Assembly: GCF_039555335.1 (NCBI RefSeq)
Contig: NC_092628.1
Location: 38,648,965-38,712,964 of the forward strand
DNA: 64,000 nt
DNA from: Amphiura filiformis
Taxonomy: Eukaryota > Echinodermata > Ophiuroidea > Amphilepidida > Amphiuridae
Direction of reading: 5' to 3'
The notes under the pieces are model-generated. The model made no database searches. It worked only from the letters and a program-made list of their open reading frames with translations, and was not told where the DNA came from. Made by a program: the position numbers and the translations under genes. Positions 1 to 14,400 of this stretch are shown here, piece by piece (positions within the stretch are counted from its first letter, which is position 1; each line of letters opens with the position of its first letter).

Positions 1-3000
1 GATCGCCACTCTGGACGGGTGAGAGCCTGACTCTCCCAAGATGCAGTAGGTATATCACATGCTTTCAGACTGGATTTAAGGACATCCTTGAATCTCTTGT
101 GTTGACCTCCTCTTGAACGCTGACCATTGACTAGCTCGCCATAAAACAGGGCCTTTGGTATTCTGCTATCATCCATGCGAACAAGATGTCCAGCCCATTG
201 GAGTTGACCTTTGACGAGGATTGCCTCGATACCTTCCGATTCACAGCGCTCAAGTACTGAGGTGTTTGGTACTCTGTCCTTCCATGAGATACCACAGATT
301 TTACGAAGGCACCTTAGATGGAATTGGTTAAGTTTTCTCACATGCCGGCGATACCAGGTCCAAGAGACACTTCCATAAAGGAGGGTGGATAGCACAACTG
401 TTCTATATACACCGAGCTTAGTACTGAGTCGGATGCCATGATCAGACCAGAGTCTGTGCTGCAACCGTCCGAAGCTGGCACTTGCTTTGCTAATTCGCGA
501 AGTGATCTCATCATCAATACAGGCATTCTGTGAGAGGAAGCCACCTAGATAGCAGAACTTCTGCACAACCTTTAGTTGATCGTCACCGATCTTGATGACT
601 GGGTCTATAGGTGGGCTGCCTGGCTTTGGCTGGAACATCACTTCTGTTTTCTTAATGCTTATGGTAAGACCATAGCGTGTGGCTGCTCTAGCAAAGTCAT
701 TGAGAATGCTCTGTAGATCCTCTTCTGTATAGGCAATCAGGGCGCAATCATCAGCAAATAGTAGCTCACGCAGAAGTGATAGAGACACCTTTGTCTTGGC
801 TTTCAGGCGTTGAAGGTTGAAGATTCCACAATCGCTTCTAAACCTGATCATGACTCCTTCGTTACAGTCCTTGAAGGCATCTTGAAGCATTGCAGAGAAG
901 ATGATGCAAAACAATAGAGGGGCCATGACACATCCCTGCTTGGTACCATTTGACACTGGAAATGCTTCTGATGTTGTCCCTAGGTCAGATATGCGGGCCA
1001 TCATGCCATCATGAAATGAGCGGATTATCTTAACTACTCTTGGTGGGCATCCTATCTTCAGTAGTAACCTCCAGAGGCCTTCACGACTGACAGAGTCGAA
1101 GGCTTTGGTGAGATCAACAAACACCATATACAGGTCCAGGTTGTGTTCCCTGCATTTCTCCTGGACTTGTCTAGCTGCAAATAGCATATCTGTTGTGCCT
1201 CTGCCAGCTCTAAAGCCACATTGACTCTCTGGAAAGGTGCTATCAAGATGGGTAGTAAGACGATTGATGATCACTCTGGCGAAGATCTTACCAGCAATGC
1301 TTAACAGCGATATACCACGATGGTTGTCACAAATGCGTCTATCCCCTTTGTTCTTGTAGAGGTGTATTATCAGAGCATCTTTGAAATCCTGTGGAACCTC
1401 ACCTTCTGCCCAGAGTTCTTTGAAGAGCCGCGTTAGCTCGGACACAAGCTTATCTCCACCATATTTGTAAACTTCTGGGGGAATGCCATCCTCGCCTGGA
1501 GCTTTGCCACTAGGAAGCTGTTTGATCGCCTTTACTGTTTCTTCAACAGTAGGTGGTTGGTCGAGCTCTTCAATTACTGGGCTTTGTGGTATTTCTGCAA
1601 TTGCCTCCTCAGAGATTGTTGACTGGCGGTTGAGCAGCTGGTTGAAGTGCTGAGCCCATCTCTCTGTGATGAGTGACGGTTCCTTGATCACAGTATGTCC
1701 ATCAAGGTCAAGTAGTGGGCTGGTTCCTCTGGAAGAAGGTCCATAGACTGCCTTGAGCTCGCTAAAGAACATCTTGATGTTCTTTGTGTCAGCAGCTTCC
1801 TGTAATTCCCGTGTCCTGTCACGCCACCAGTTGTCCTTCATCTCACGTAGCTTCACTTGAGCCTTTTGCTTCACATGGTTGTAGCGGTCTTTCCTTGCCT
1901 GAGAGTCTTTGTTGTTGGCATACTCGATGTGAAGGGAGTGCAGTTCATCAAGCAGAGCGTTCACCGAGACATCGTTTTCATCAAACCAGTCTTTATGCTT
2001 CTTCTTTGCATCAGGGAGTCAGCTGATGCCTGATAAATTTTCTTGCGGAGCTCTTCCCAGTGGCTAGCTGCATCACTGTACTCGGTGTCTACGAGGTCGA
2101 CGAGGGCAGATGCAATGTTGTCCCTGAGAGTGGCTTGTGCCTCACTGGTTGCAAGCTTGGTAACATCCAATTTCTTGGTTCGTTGGACACGTTGATGCTG
2201 TCGGCTCAGTTTGAAGCAGATGGACACTTTGCTTTTCAGGAGGGCATGGTCCGAGTGACATGTTGATGCTTTGGCTGCACGTGTAAGTTTGACATCATGC
2301 CAGTCTCTCTGCCTAATGATGATGAAGTCGATTTGGTGCCAGTGACCAGAGCGTGGATGTCGCCAAGTTGTCTTGAAGCTGTCTTTCTGGGTGTACAGTG
2401 TGTTGGTACATGGTAATGACCAACTGCTTCTCAGCACACAAGGTCAGCAAAAGGGTGCCATTTGAATTTTCCTTTCCAACTCCATGATGACCAAGGACTT
2501 TCTGCCATGCTGCATGATCTGATCCGACATGAGCATTGAAGGCACCAAGTAGAAACAGCTTGTCAGAACGTGGTACTGACTGAATAATATGGTCCAGCTC
2601 CTCGTAGAATTCTTCCTTGGCCTGGTCTGAGTATGCCATTGTTGGGGCATAAGCGCTGATGAAGGTAACAAAGCCACTATTCACTTTCAGCCGCATGATA
2701 GCAAGTCTGTCGCTGATGCCCTGTGGGAGCTTGTCAAGGAGTTTAAGATGCTGATTCCGTATGGCGAACCCAACTCCTGATTGTCTGGCTTCACTGGCTG
2801 GTTTGCCACTCCAAAAGAATGTATAGCCACATCCATGTTCTTCAAGTTGTGAAGTGTCTGGGAGACGAGTTTCAGAGAGCGCTGCTATATCAATGTTATA
2901 ACGCTTCAGTGCTTTTGCTACTACAGCTGTTCTGCGTTCAAGGTTGTTTGGGTTGTCCTGAAGGGTCCGGACATTCCATGCTGCAATATTGATATTTGTC

Positions 3001-3100
3001 TTTCCTTTACGTTATTTACGTTTAATTCTATTTCTTGCTCTACCGCTAAATTGGATAATCAGCTCGCCACGGTGAACGAGCAGATTACAAGTGGAATGAG
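1..3100 (-). mobile_element. Non-LTR retrotransposon (LINE) with APE endonuclease and reverse transcriptase
   Basis: Read on the minus strand. The endonuclease starts near 2990 (AAWNVRTLQ, then ALSETRL) and continues through SAYAPTM and a GHWHQIDF motif. The reverse transcriptase follows, with GKAPGEDGIPPEVY, RGISLLSIAGK, DLTKAFDSV, TKQGCVMAP and the catalytic FADD at 747-758. The RT frame is open from about 2010 to the left edge, so the 3' end lies outside the window. Reading frames shift twice, near 2405-2440 inside the endonuclease and near 2010-2020 between the domains, so this copy is not autonomous. Upstream of 3000 is a C/G-rich stretch that may be its 5' UTR; the exact 5' end is uncertain. 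The domain order is that of APE-type LINEs; it resembles RTE-like invertebrate elements, but the clade was not resolved. It sits upstream of the first visible receptor exon and is probably intronic. Confidence 0.9.
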
Positions 3101-3109
3101 CTTTTTTTA

Positions 3110-3980
3110 GGAATCCTTTTATCTTCCCCTCCCCTTCCGGGGAAAGCAGTGCTGTCCCGTGGGCTGGGCTGCTTTGTCACTCGGGCAGGATACAAGATGA
3201 GTCGTCATTCCAAGTCGACGTCAAAGCGACCAACGTACCTGCAGTAACTGATGTCCACAGGAAGAGAGAGGGGTATCGGACGCGCACAACTTCAAAGTTG
3301 GAGTATCATCACTGTCAAAGTTAAACGCAATCCAGAGGCGAACCATTCGCATCATAGATCTCCCAGCTTGGGAAGAAACTCATCCATCCAAATTCAACAT
3401 TTGGCCCACTATTATGTTCCATCAAATATACTATGGTAATGTTCCGGTCTCCGGAGCTATTGTGCCCAATCTATACTACTTTATGTCTGCTCCAGACTGA
3501 CCCCCGTCTTCGCCGCCGGGGAGTCCGTTAGATCTTACGACCCTGTTGTTCAAATTGCATGATCTAACATTGTTATGAACGTCCTTCGTCGCAGCTCCCA
3601 CGTGGAATGCACCCCTTCACATTCCAAGAATTGCGAAACGTGCCAGCTTCAAAAAGAAGGTTTTAACCTTATTAAAACAGCTATCTAAGCGCCAACCTCT
3701 CAGCTTTACCGTAATGAAAAAAGCTGTTAATGTCTTGACATTAATGGTGCGAATCGTAAGGACAAATATAAGTACATCAAAAGAGAATCTGTCGTGTATT
3801 CAAATATCGGATGAAAACCGTCCATCAGTTGAGTTGCTCAATAATTGTCTTCCAAGCTATGGCTGAGAAGACCTTACAATGCATGTCACTCAACTGCATT
3901 TTTTTTTATATCACGGTTATGGATAACTCTATAATGGTTGTAATTATTATAACATTTGCTGTGTTTTAATTTTTGTATTT
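3110..3980. other. Non-coding stretch, probably intron of the receptor gene
   Basis: No convincing coding exon was found between the LINE and the first receptor exon. The acceptor before 3984 implies that at least one upstream exon exists, and none is visible here. The missing exon(s) should carry the signal peptide and the first part of flytrap module 1. Confidence 0.5.
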
Positions 3981-3983
3981 CAG

Positions 3984-5426
3984 GAATGGTCGTAGGCGGA
4001 GGTCTTGACATCATGACATCTGTAGGACCGTTCATCAGCGATGCACATCTACCTTTGATAGGCTACGATACCACACTAAGTGAATTCACTAGCAGTGAAC
4101 GATACTCCTACTTTATCCGGACACTGCCTTCTGACCAAAACCAAGCTATGGTAATTAAATTTTAGTTCTTTAATTGGCAGGACAATTAGGTGAAGTGTCT
4201 AACCTAGAACAAGATCTCAGCCAGTGGTGTAAGCAGGACTTTTTCAGAGGGAGGGAGGGGTGGTGTAGCGCCAGGGGCACGGGGAGGGGGGGGGGGGGGG
4301 CATGTGCCCCAATCGATTTGAAAATTTAGAAAATTCCATAAGAAAATTGTTTGCACCCCCTCCACGATCAGACTCGCTACCCATCATAGACGGATGACTC
4401 CAAAGGGGGAAGGGTTGGCCAAAATGAATTTTCAAGGGGGCTGACGAAAACGGTACTAAAGAGTGAAAAGTGAAAAGGTACATAAAGAGGTTTTTCCCAC
4501 AAAAGTATTGTTTTCTTATTGCTTGCAATATAATGAAAACCTTGTATGTATTTTTCTTTCCACAGGCCATAACCGATCTGATTAAAACCCTCGGATGGGA
4601 CTATATCGCAACATTTCATTCCGAGAACGCCGCTGACATGGCTGCATATGAAGCGTTCAAGAGCGTTGTCAATCGCACAAGTAATATCTGCATCAGCAAG
4701 TCACACTCTGTCAAACCACTCGACGTGTCTGATGATACCTTTAATAGTCTTGTGTCATCCTTCTTCCAGCAACTGAAACCAAAAGTAGTGGTTTTGTTCT
4801 TACCTCCTGATCAGCTGACTTCATTTTTCCAAGCATTTGCACGTCGTGTTGATCCCACTGCGCAAGATATCCAGTTCATCATTGGATATCGCGGTTTGAC
4901 TAAGCCGGACCCTTCCTTGATTAATTCAATACCTGCCGTAACAAAAAGTAGACTTCTTGGAATTTTGCCTTCATCATTAGGACCAAATGCAAACAGAGAT
5001 TTTGATGACTTCTTTAAAGCTCTATCACCTGATAATTACGACGCCACAGCAAATCCTTGGTTCAAAACATTCTGGCAGAAAGCGTACCAATGCAACCTAG
5101 ACGGAGGCAATGATTTTCCATCTAACTGTAGCGAGCAGCACGTGCAACAGCACATGAATTCTTCCCGACCTCATCCGCATGTACCGGTTGTTCTAGACTC
5201 TATCAAAGTCTTAACAGAAGCACTCAAGATGACACATCAGACTCTTTGCGGCGAGGGAGCCAGTGGAGTCTGCGCCAATCTTCAACAGCTTTCTGCAGAC
5301 TATTTTTACAGCAACATCACGCAGGTTAATACTACAGGTTCAGCGAATCAACAGATACAGTACAAAGCGTCGGGGGATCTGGCTGTAAATAGGTTTTCAA
5401 TCATCGGCTTCGCAAATGGTCAAGAG
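3984..5426 (+). other. Flytrap module 1 (N-terminally incomplete in the window)
   Basis: Two exons. Visible landmarks are the lobe-crossing PLIGYDTTLSEF, RTLPSDQ and the NPWF...YQC motif (NPW codons at about 5051-5059). The family's ligand-contact positions look lost: GYDTT stands where mGluRs have SYAST, and IIGYRG stands where they have SDGW. The part before GGGLDIMTSVGPF is missing and must lie upstream. I infer a structural rather than ligand-binding module. Confidence 0.8.
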
Positions 5427-8400
5427 GTATAATACAACTCTATTCTTTACACGTAATCAGACCCTATCTGTAAACAATTGTTTGGGATATATTTGGTTGC
5501 ATAGAAAAAAAGTCAGAATTCTACTTTCTGAACTAGGTGTCCATCCCATTTGCAGCTGGAGAGCGTTTCGCCCAAGGTACACTAAGCTGTCCACCCCATG
5601 TAACTCGCAATCAAATTCGAGAAGAGTACGGTTGCTAACCCCTGCAATCAGGAAAAATATGTTGGCACACTTTGATTGTCTTCGATGTATCTCTGCCCCC
5701 GCTCCCCAAATTCCATGTTGGACAAAGCCATGTTGTTAGCAGGTCCGTGAGACCCTCCAACATGGAAAGATAGGGAGCAGGGACGGGTGGGTGCAGGGCA
5801 GAGTCTCTGCTATCACTCGCATGACATGCATTTGAATTGTTGCGAGCAAGTGTGCCAACTATTTGTTTCGCTGATTGTCCCAATGCGCCCTGGTGCTGAT
5901 CTGATACTTGCAATATGAGGTGCAGACACGATCTGCTCCAAAGCAGCGGAGGTGGCTGTCAAGGAGGACGTATTAAACTGATGCCTCGGTGCCATAATTG
6001 TCTTACGCTATGGAATGGAGCAAGACGGTAAAAACGCTGCCGTCCATACAAGAAACTCCGAAATATTGCTAGAAATAAAGATATACTTTTAGAACTCTAC
6101 TGATTTAAAGTTTAACGTAGCGCTGCATTACTTTAATAAAATGTATATTTTAACCACAATCTGCGCTGACAACTCTTTTATATGACCTGAGCTTTTATCG
6201 TGTTCACCACGTGTTATTTCTCTTGTAATACCGAAGTGGTTTTGAAAAATAGTTGGATCAAATCCCGTTTCAACGAAACCGTTTCATTTAGATAAATGTT
6301 ATATCATATTACCATTTTTTCTTCAGATTGGTACGTGGCAGGATGGGAACCTAACCTTACCTTTAACGAACCTTACTCAGCCCCTTGTGAATTCTACCTG
6401 CGGAGATACTTGCCTTGACATTGCGTGTATACAAAATAAGGATAGACTGGATCAAGAGGTATGATGTGGCTCCCTGGATGTGTCTATAACTATAACGTAA
6501 ATCATTAGAAGAGGCAAACTCTTAACAGCACATGAAAGCTATAACTTTAATCGTAGTCAATATCAATAATGTTCACAACATAAAAAGTGATGCATTTTTT
6601 TGTGTACCTACTAATACTAGTAATCCATTTCCTTTACATATTATTACGTGTTTTGTCCACAGATTTACATACCAGGTGATATCATTATAGGAGGGATGTT
6701 CAACATCCATCCTTCTGCAAATCCAAATGATCCATGCGGTGATGTCGATGAAATTGGAGTCCATCGCCTGGAGGCCATGTTATATGCCTTGGATCAGATC
6801 AACAACGATCCTTCTCTCCTTCCTGGCATCAAATTTGGTATGGATGGGTTAGACACCTGTGGCAATACCAAACGTGCAGGCAGTCAAGCGCTGCAACTTA
6901 TAGCCAATGCCGATTTCAAGCAATCTGGATCAGGGGAACGAGAAGGCGCTAAAGGGAATGCCGAGCATTTGTTTGCGGTAGTAGGTCCAGAAAGAGACGA
7001 CGAGTGTGTCCAAGTTAGCGAGGTGCTCAAGGTCTATCACGTCCCGGTGGTAGCATACGCAGCGGCCAGTGCCACGTTAAGCAACAGTTACTTCTACCCG
7101 AATTTTGCCCGCGTGATTGCGCCGGCGACCAACCAGTATGCGGCTTTGTTAGGAGCGATTTTTACCAATGGATGGGACTACATTCAGGCTATTCACTCAA
7201 CGAGTCAGTATGGTTACAATGGAGTTAGTGTCCTGAAACAACAGGCTCCACAGGTAATTATTAATTTGTTTAAACTTTTATTACCGGAAAGATAGGCATG
7301 AAAGAAAATAATATAATTATGCTATCATACGTTACCCCGCCTTGAACAAAGTTTGCATTTTCACAATACCACTTGAGATCCCCTGTTTGTCTGTCGCTGA
7401 GGTGACAACGTTAACAGGTTGCCATATGCCCAGAAACAGTACAATTATTAGTTACACTATGATAAGATTGTTCGTACGGTTATGTAGTTTCTTGGAAAAA
7501 CTCTACGTGACATATTTGTTTGCGAAATGTTGACAGTCTCACCAAATTAGAGTTAATTAATGCATGACGTGATTTTCTAGGTCTGTGGGATTTTATTTTA
7601 ATGTTGATAAATTATAGGGTCAATGACTTCCTGAAAGATACGTGTAGTCACCATTTTGATAAAGCTCTGTTTTTGTGTGCTTGTTTTTTTATAATAACTT
7701 TCACTTTTTCACTGTTCTTTCTACGCAGCGAAAAATTTGTCTTACCCAGTACATGGCAATGCCATCGATAGAAAGCATTCACATTAACTCGGCCTGGGAT
7801 GATATATTCCAAAAGGTCAACGTCAGAAAAGACGCAAAAGTCTTGGTGATTATCTCTGACAATATTGCCGAATTCAAGGCTGTGCTTGATCAGATGAAAA
7901 GGAAAAACATGATCGGATCCTTTTACCTGTTCGCTTCTGACGGATGGCCTCTCACTGATGCGCAGTTTTATAATCAATATGCAAATGATATCAAAGGTAG
8001 GTGCTTTGAGCAATCATTATTTAAATGTTGACAGTTGGTTACAGTTGTCATGCTGTTATACCCACGTTTCGGCTAGTTGTTAAAATGGTAATTGTATAAT
8101 GAGTCTGTATAGCGTAATACCACTGTGTGCTTTTATTTTGTTTACAGGTGCTACCTTCATTGGTCAACTGACAAGACAGTACCCTGATGTCAAAAATTAT
8201 ATCGGCACACTAAACCCTGCTCAAAATACACGCAACCCATGGTTTGCAGAGTACTGGATGAACAAATTTGACTGTTACTTGCCTGGTACGGTGAATTCAA
8301 CTCAAACAAGACCGTGTTCTGGTAAGATTTTGTTGTTATACGCACAATTTGCCCATTTTTTGACAAAGAAAAATTCAAACCTTTATCAATAGTTCGACGT

Positions 8401-11400
8401 TTTCTCGGCGTTTGGAGTTGCGACAGACGCGGCAGTAGTAATTTGTCGCCGACCGGTCTTTCACAGCGACAAAAACGTTGAGAGGGAGAACAAACTCCCA
8501 AATAAAGTCATTTGAGCACATGAAGAATCGGAACCATCAACAGAAATTAGTAGCAGAGAACCAAAAACACTACGGAGAACCAAAAACGCAACATCTGCGG
8601 GAAAACGTCGAACTATAATATTGGCCATTAGAAATAAGTACACGTGTTCACATTCTATTAGGCAGGCATACACCACACTGCCTTCACTCTGCATAGTAAG
8701 TATGCACCCACCTTAACAAGTGTCGTCAGCTGCTCGCCATCGACAACATGAAAGATTGAGGTATCAATTCGACTTGCACACTTATGTAATGTTTCCTGCT
8801 CTAAGTTTCACACTAAATAAAATATTATGTTACTAGGTATGTTGTCGACAAGGCTATTGTCGACAAAATTGTTGACAAAAGCAATTTTCCTGGTTGTCGA
8901 CAAGCATAAACCAATTACAATATTATTAGAGATGAGTTTAAGATAAGCTTATCATCGCCATTATTTACCATGGGATAACTTCGGTTCGGATGCTCTCTCT
9001 TTACAGGTGACGAACGAATAAACGGTACTTTGGTGCAAGACGTTCATGTAGCTGATGTAGTAGACGCTGTATACACAGTGGCATACATGATGCAACAACT
9101 ACAAGCCATCAAGTGTCCAGGACAGGTGGGGTTGTGCACGGAGATGATCAACACCGATGGTGCAGAAATCTTTAGCTTGATAAGACAAGTGCAATTCTAT
9201 AGCGTCAATGATCGGAAGCTCGTCAAGTTTGACTACCAAGGCAATGCAGACAACGAGTTTGAAGTGTTCAACTATCAGCTTAATGAAGCGTCAGGAGTAT
9301 TTGAGAATATTAAGGTACTAGTAGTTAAAGAGATCAAATTAGCGTAACCTATTTAAAGCAACGCTCAAAGAAGTAAATAATTTGTAAGACATCTCCCAGG
9401 ATATCTCATCTTGATTAGTTTCCATCTACAGCTTCAGAATCCAATTTCTATTCTAACAAAGATGTGTTCTAACATTTTAAGATCTTCATTCTGGACATTT
9501 ATTTACAACGTTGCTATGGATATATCTAGTCTTATTATTGTCACATTGACTTTGACTTCTAATTACTTCCGGGAGGTGTCATTCATTCAACCCCCAGTTT
9601 CGTTAGTTAGGCTCTCGTGAGAAAAAAATCTCTCGGACCACTTGTCCTGGAGCTACTGGTTTATTCCGTGTTCATGACGTGACCACTGGTTATTCTATGG
9701 TCACATGAATTGATGATGTTGTCATAGCTGAGAGGGAGGATGTGCCGGCCCTGGTCCCTGTTCTGGTTGCAGTCTCGTCTCTTGATGTGAATGGCTTCGC
9801 GCACTCCCCTACGATAACAGTCACTTTCGCGGTATTAAACGCGGACATTGTCCCAATCAATGCGGTGCTCTCCAACAGGAAAGCTAGGTCTTTCGTGTTC
9901 CCTGAGTCTATTTCTTAGAGGGCGGGCACTGTCACCAATATTGGTGCATGGATGCACAATCAGCACATTGAAGGCCGTACAATGCACATGATTTATCCGA
10001 TTGTGTGAAATCTTTAGGTGACACCAGTAATGAACGAAGTAATGAACTGCGTATATGGGAGTCACACTGCCCTTGATATGATTATAATTAACCGTATGCA
10101 TTAGTTTGTGTTCAATAGAGAGATTGCGATTTCCAAACGTACGTATCGAACGTACGTGGAATCTATTCAAAATCACTCTCCTGTGACGGGATTTTGACTC
10201 CTACGTTCAATGCTACGTTTGGAAATCGCAATCTCTTTCTTATATCAAAACACACTTCGATCGCATTTGTTTTATATTTTTAAGGTTGGGGGTTATCGCA
10301 CATATACCTACACAGCCCAAGGATATCCTTCCTTGAAAGTCTATACGTCTAATGGAACGGAACTAGTCAACCCTGTGTCAGTTTGTATAGGGGTATGCGC
10401 GGATTGTAAGAAAGTTGACAAGGGGAAGACTGCAGAAGCACAATATGGAGACGCATACATTGGAGGTAAGTCGTCGATGGATCAATATAATTATGTTTGT
10501 TCACAGTAAGGTATTTATCATTATGCTACCGGGTATTCAGTCGTTGCTAGCGACTGCAATTCAAAGTTGTGTCAGTTGAAAGCTGACTTGTGTTAAACTG
10601 GGAGTGATATGACCACTGACGCTGGACATTCTACCGAATCAATATATCGGCAAAATTGCCTTCCGATAGAGCGAGAATGTCATCTAAACGCTCCGATGGT
10701 ATTGGCTGCTTACGATACGACTATTTAAAAAAAGACATGTTCATCATTGTGCATTTCAGTCAGTTCTGAGTACTTTTGCATATTTATAAAAGTTTGGTTC
10801 TGTAACCCCCAGATCAAATTTCAAACTATGCATCGGTGACTGCGTTCAATTTGATATAATGTCGGAAAAACCTTGGCTTTTAGAAATCATTTTGCAAACA
10901 AAAGTCACGATAAAAAATAGTCTCAAATCTGATGTCTTCTGTTTTCTAGGTTTTTTCCGTCTTCACGAACTTGATGACAACGAACATGACTGCAAAGATG
11001 AGATGATCTTCTACAACATGCAGTACATTGAATCTTTTCTGTACGCCATTGACGAAGTCAACCGCGATCTAACCGTTCTTCCTAACCTAAAACTGGGTGG
11101 TGTTGCTTTTGATACCTGTGGAAGCCCTAAACGGGCCCAAAGAGATGCGGCGAATTTCATCAGTGCTACAGTGGAATATCGCTATGGGTATCCACAAAAT
11201 CGAGTAGTGGTTAGTGGTGTTATAGGGGAACAGACGAGTGATGTAACTCTGGCATTGGCAGATGTTGTAACTCCATTGCAGGTAAGTTTTGGTCACACTA
11301 TATGAGCCCCATCCCGTCCGAGCATATAGAAGTCCCATCCCTATTTCACAACACAAGAAAACCATAGCATAGTGAGAGTCAGGAGATTATCATGTGCTTT

Positions 11401-14400
11401 TTTTTTTTTCTACATTTTATATTAAACGATTCTCATAACCATTTTTAATTGAATTGATTTATGCGTAATATTTTTCTTTTGTCATTTTAATCTTCTGTCC
11501 CGAAGGTTCAGCAAGACTTAATAATCACTGCTGTTACCACAATATATAAATAAGGGTTATAGGGACAGGATTGGGGGTAATATTAAGAAGTTTAGGTTAT
11601 GATTATAACTGGAAGTAATACTAATAAAATATATCAATATGAAACGCTTGGCTCCAAACCATGTTAAGTCCCCAAGCACATGTTTTTGATTTACCTGTGC
11701 GATATTGCAATGGGTTGTGATGCTATAGGTATAGTAATTTCAGTTTGATGCACCACTACAAAGCAAACAGTGGATGGATGCTCAGTAACAATACTGTGTG
11801 AGGCCTTTGGTTCCCAAATGAGAACAAAATAATCTGCATATTGTTAAGCAGCATTGTTCTGGTAAATAATGGCTTGTTGATTGTACAACTCATTGTTGCT
11901 AATGTCAAACTTGTCAAAGTAATTGTGATTGTATCACACGTGTAAATGAGAAACATGTGGTTGTGGACTTAACATGGTTTGGAAACAAGCTCTTCATATG
12001 AAGACCTGAGTGCAAGAAGATCGTAAGTCCACTTGGCCCCTCAACGTGTTTAAACTAAAGTTGCGTATAGTTTGGTAATGTTTTATACATGTTCAGGGGC
12101 CAAAACAAATCTTTCACAACCTTTCATGATGTTTTGACCCTGGAACATGTATTAAACATTATAAAACCCTAAGAAACTATACGTAACTTTAGTGTATACA
12201 TGATGAGGGGCCAAGTGGACTTACAAGTCTCCTTGCGCTCAGGTCTTTATTTATACTTTTCACACCTACTCTTCATACAGGTGCCACAGATTAGCTATGC
12301 TGCAACTACAACGGTACTGGACGACAACGTAACGTATCCATTCTTCCAACGTACTGTCGCATCCGATAATTTCCAAGCAGATGCCCTTCTTGATATCCTT
12401 AAGCAAATGAACTGGAAATATGTCTCTGTTGTCTACTCTGATGATGAATACGGAAACGATATGTACAAGTTGATATCAGAGAAGAAAACGTCCAAAGATA
12501 TCTGTGTTGCAATGAGTACAAAGATATCAGCTAGTTACGATATGGAGGGTTTCAAATCTGTCGTAAGGAATCTCCGAGGTAACCCTCAAGCCAATGTTGT
12601 TTTGCTGCTAACCTCTGATTATGATACACGAGATCTACTTCTGGCAGCAGAATCGTTAAGCATCACCGACTTGCAATGGGTTGGATCCGATACGTGGGGA
12701 TCACGCGACTACGTAACCGCAGCATCGCCGATCACCTCACAAGGCGCTATAACCCTAGAATTTAAACAGATGATTGATCCGGGTTTCTCGGCGTATTATT
12801 CCGCGCTGAATCCGTACGCGAACATTCGTAATCCGTGGTGGAAGGTGTTTATATCTGAGAAATATCAATGTAATCTCTATGGTTACGATGTAGTACAGAG
12901 GAGTGAATGGACTACGTGTCCTTGGGACGTTAATACAATGCTCGCGGAAGATCCACAAGAACCTGAAGTTTCTTATATTATTCTGGCTGTTAAGGCATTC
13001 GCACAAGGTCTACACGATGCCATGCAGGAACTTTGCCCGGATAAGACTGATCATCTGTGTACTGAGGTCATTGGGAATATGACGGTACTACAGGACAAAG
13101 TGCGAGCAGCAAAAGTGGACTATTTTAGCGATGGTTCTACCTTCCAGTTTGATGCTAATGGTAATGGGCCTGCAATGTATGATATACTCAACTATCAGAA
13201 GACAGATGATGGGTCTGCGACTACCTATGCATTGGTAATTACATTTTTAACATAATTTGACACTTGCATAATGAAACCGGTACAACTGCGAGTTTTTGAA
13301 TGTTTTTAAAAGAGTGTAAGTGCAAGATATGATCTTTTTTAGTTATTTTTGCAAATTGAGATGAATTTCACATAGAGCATCAGAGGATCTAAGATAAAAT
13401 CGTGGCCGTTCGTGTTCTTTTCCCTCATTGTGTCTATCAGTAAGCGGATTTTTTAAAAACATTTTTTCACAATAATACTGGATATTCTTAATGAACGTGA
13501 TGAACTCAAAGGAGCGCCTTATGCTATTTTGGCCTTTTGTTAAACAGAAGAAAATCTCGAATATCATACAGTATGAAACTATTGAATGTAATGTTAAAAA
13601 CTAATCATACAGAATTGTAATCTTTGGATTTCGTTTTACTTAAATTGAAGGTTGGCAGTTGGACTTCAAATGACGGACTCTCTCTGGACACAAATAGCAT
13701 CAAGTTTTACGACGCAAATGGCGAAAGAGACCCCGCCAACAGTGAATGCATGGGTCGTTGCTTTGAATGTAATCCGTCCAGCAACCCGGATAGCTACCTT
13801 CACATTGATGGTCAGCTTCAGATCCCTGGACTCTTCGCTCTCCATGAAGCCGGTGATCATCTCTCTGAATGTGGCGACTTTAGATTATCTGGACTGCTGA
13901 ATATAGAAGCTATGCTATACGCCATTGATATGATTAACAATGACCCTAATATACTGCCAGGAGTGACCCTTGGAACAACCGTTTTTGATACGTGTCTGAG
14001 AAGCTCCCGTGCAGTTCGTGATCTGTCTTCGCTGTTGAGTGGATCCCATGTGTCAGTGTCCACCAATCAGATATGGTCGTCTGTTATCGGTGTGATAGGA
14101 TCAGAGTCAGAAGATGTTACATTGAGTACGGCTGAGCTGACGGGTCAATACAAGTACACACAGGTACACAGTTTCTCTCTAATACTAATAGGATAACGCT
14201 TAAAAAATAAAGGCAGATGTCCGTGTATCTGTCATCAGGCCGGACTGTCTGGTTCTCTTTCGAAGCGTCTAGCCTGATAACTTTTTAGAACAGGTTCACT
14301 TCAATCATGCACCTCTTGCATATTATATTAATATATGCAGCAATCGACATTTATTTGATTTCAGTGCACTTACGCAAACCTTATGCAACTCTTTCCCCGT

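Larger units (their letters stand above)
10285..13234 (+). other. Linker 2 and flytrap module 3
   Basis: The linker exon 10285-10465 starts VGGYRTY and has a CIGVCADC motif. The module has IGGFFRLHE, FDTCGSPKRA, ISYAATTTVL, DEYGND, SDTWG (about 12685-12699) and RNPWW...YQC. It is the closest of the four to canonical mGluR ligand domains at the hinge Ser/Ala/Thr stretch, the Tyr-Gly and the Asp positions. One large exon (954 nt) encodes most of the C-terminal half. Confidence 0.87.

Noticed and set aside
12755..13006. Minus-strand ORF within a receptor exon
   Set aside because: Antisense shadow of the phase-consistent module 3 exon.
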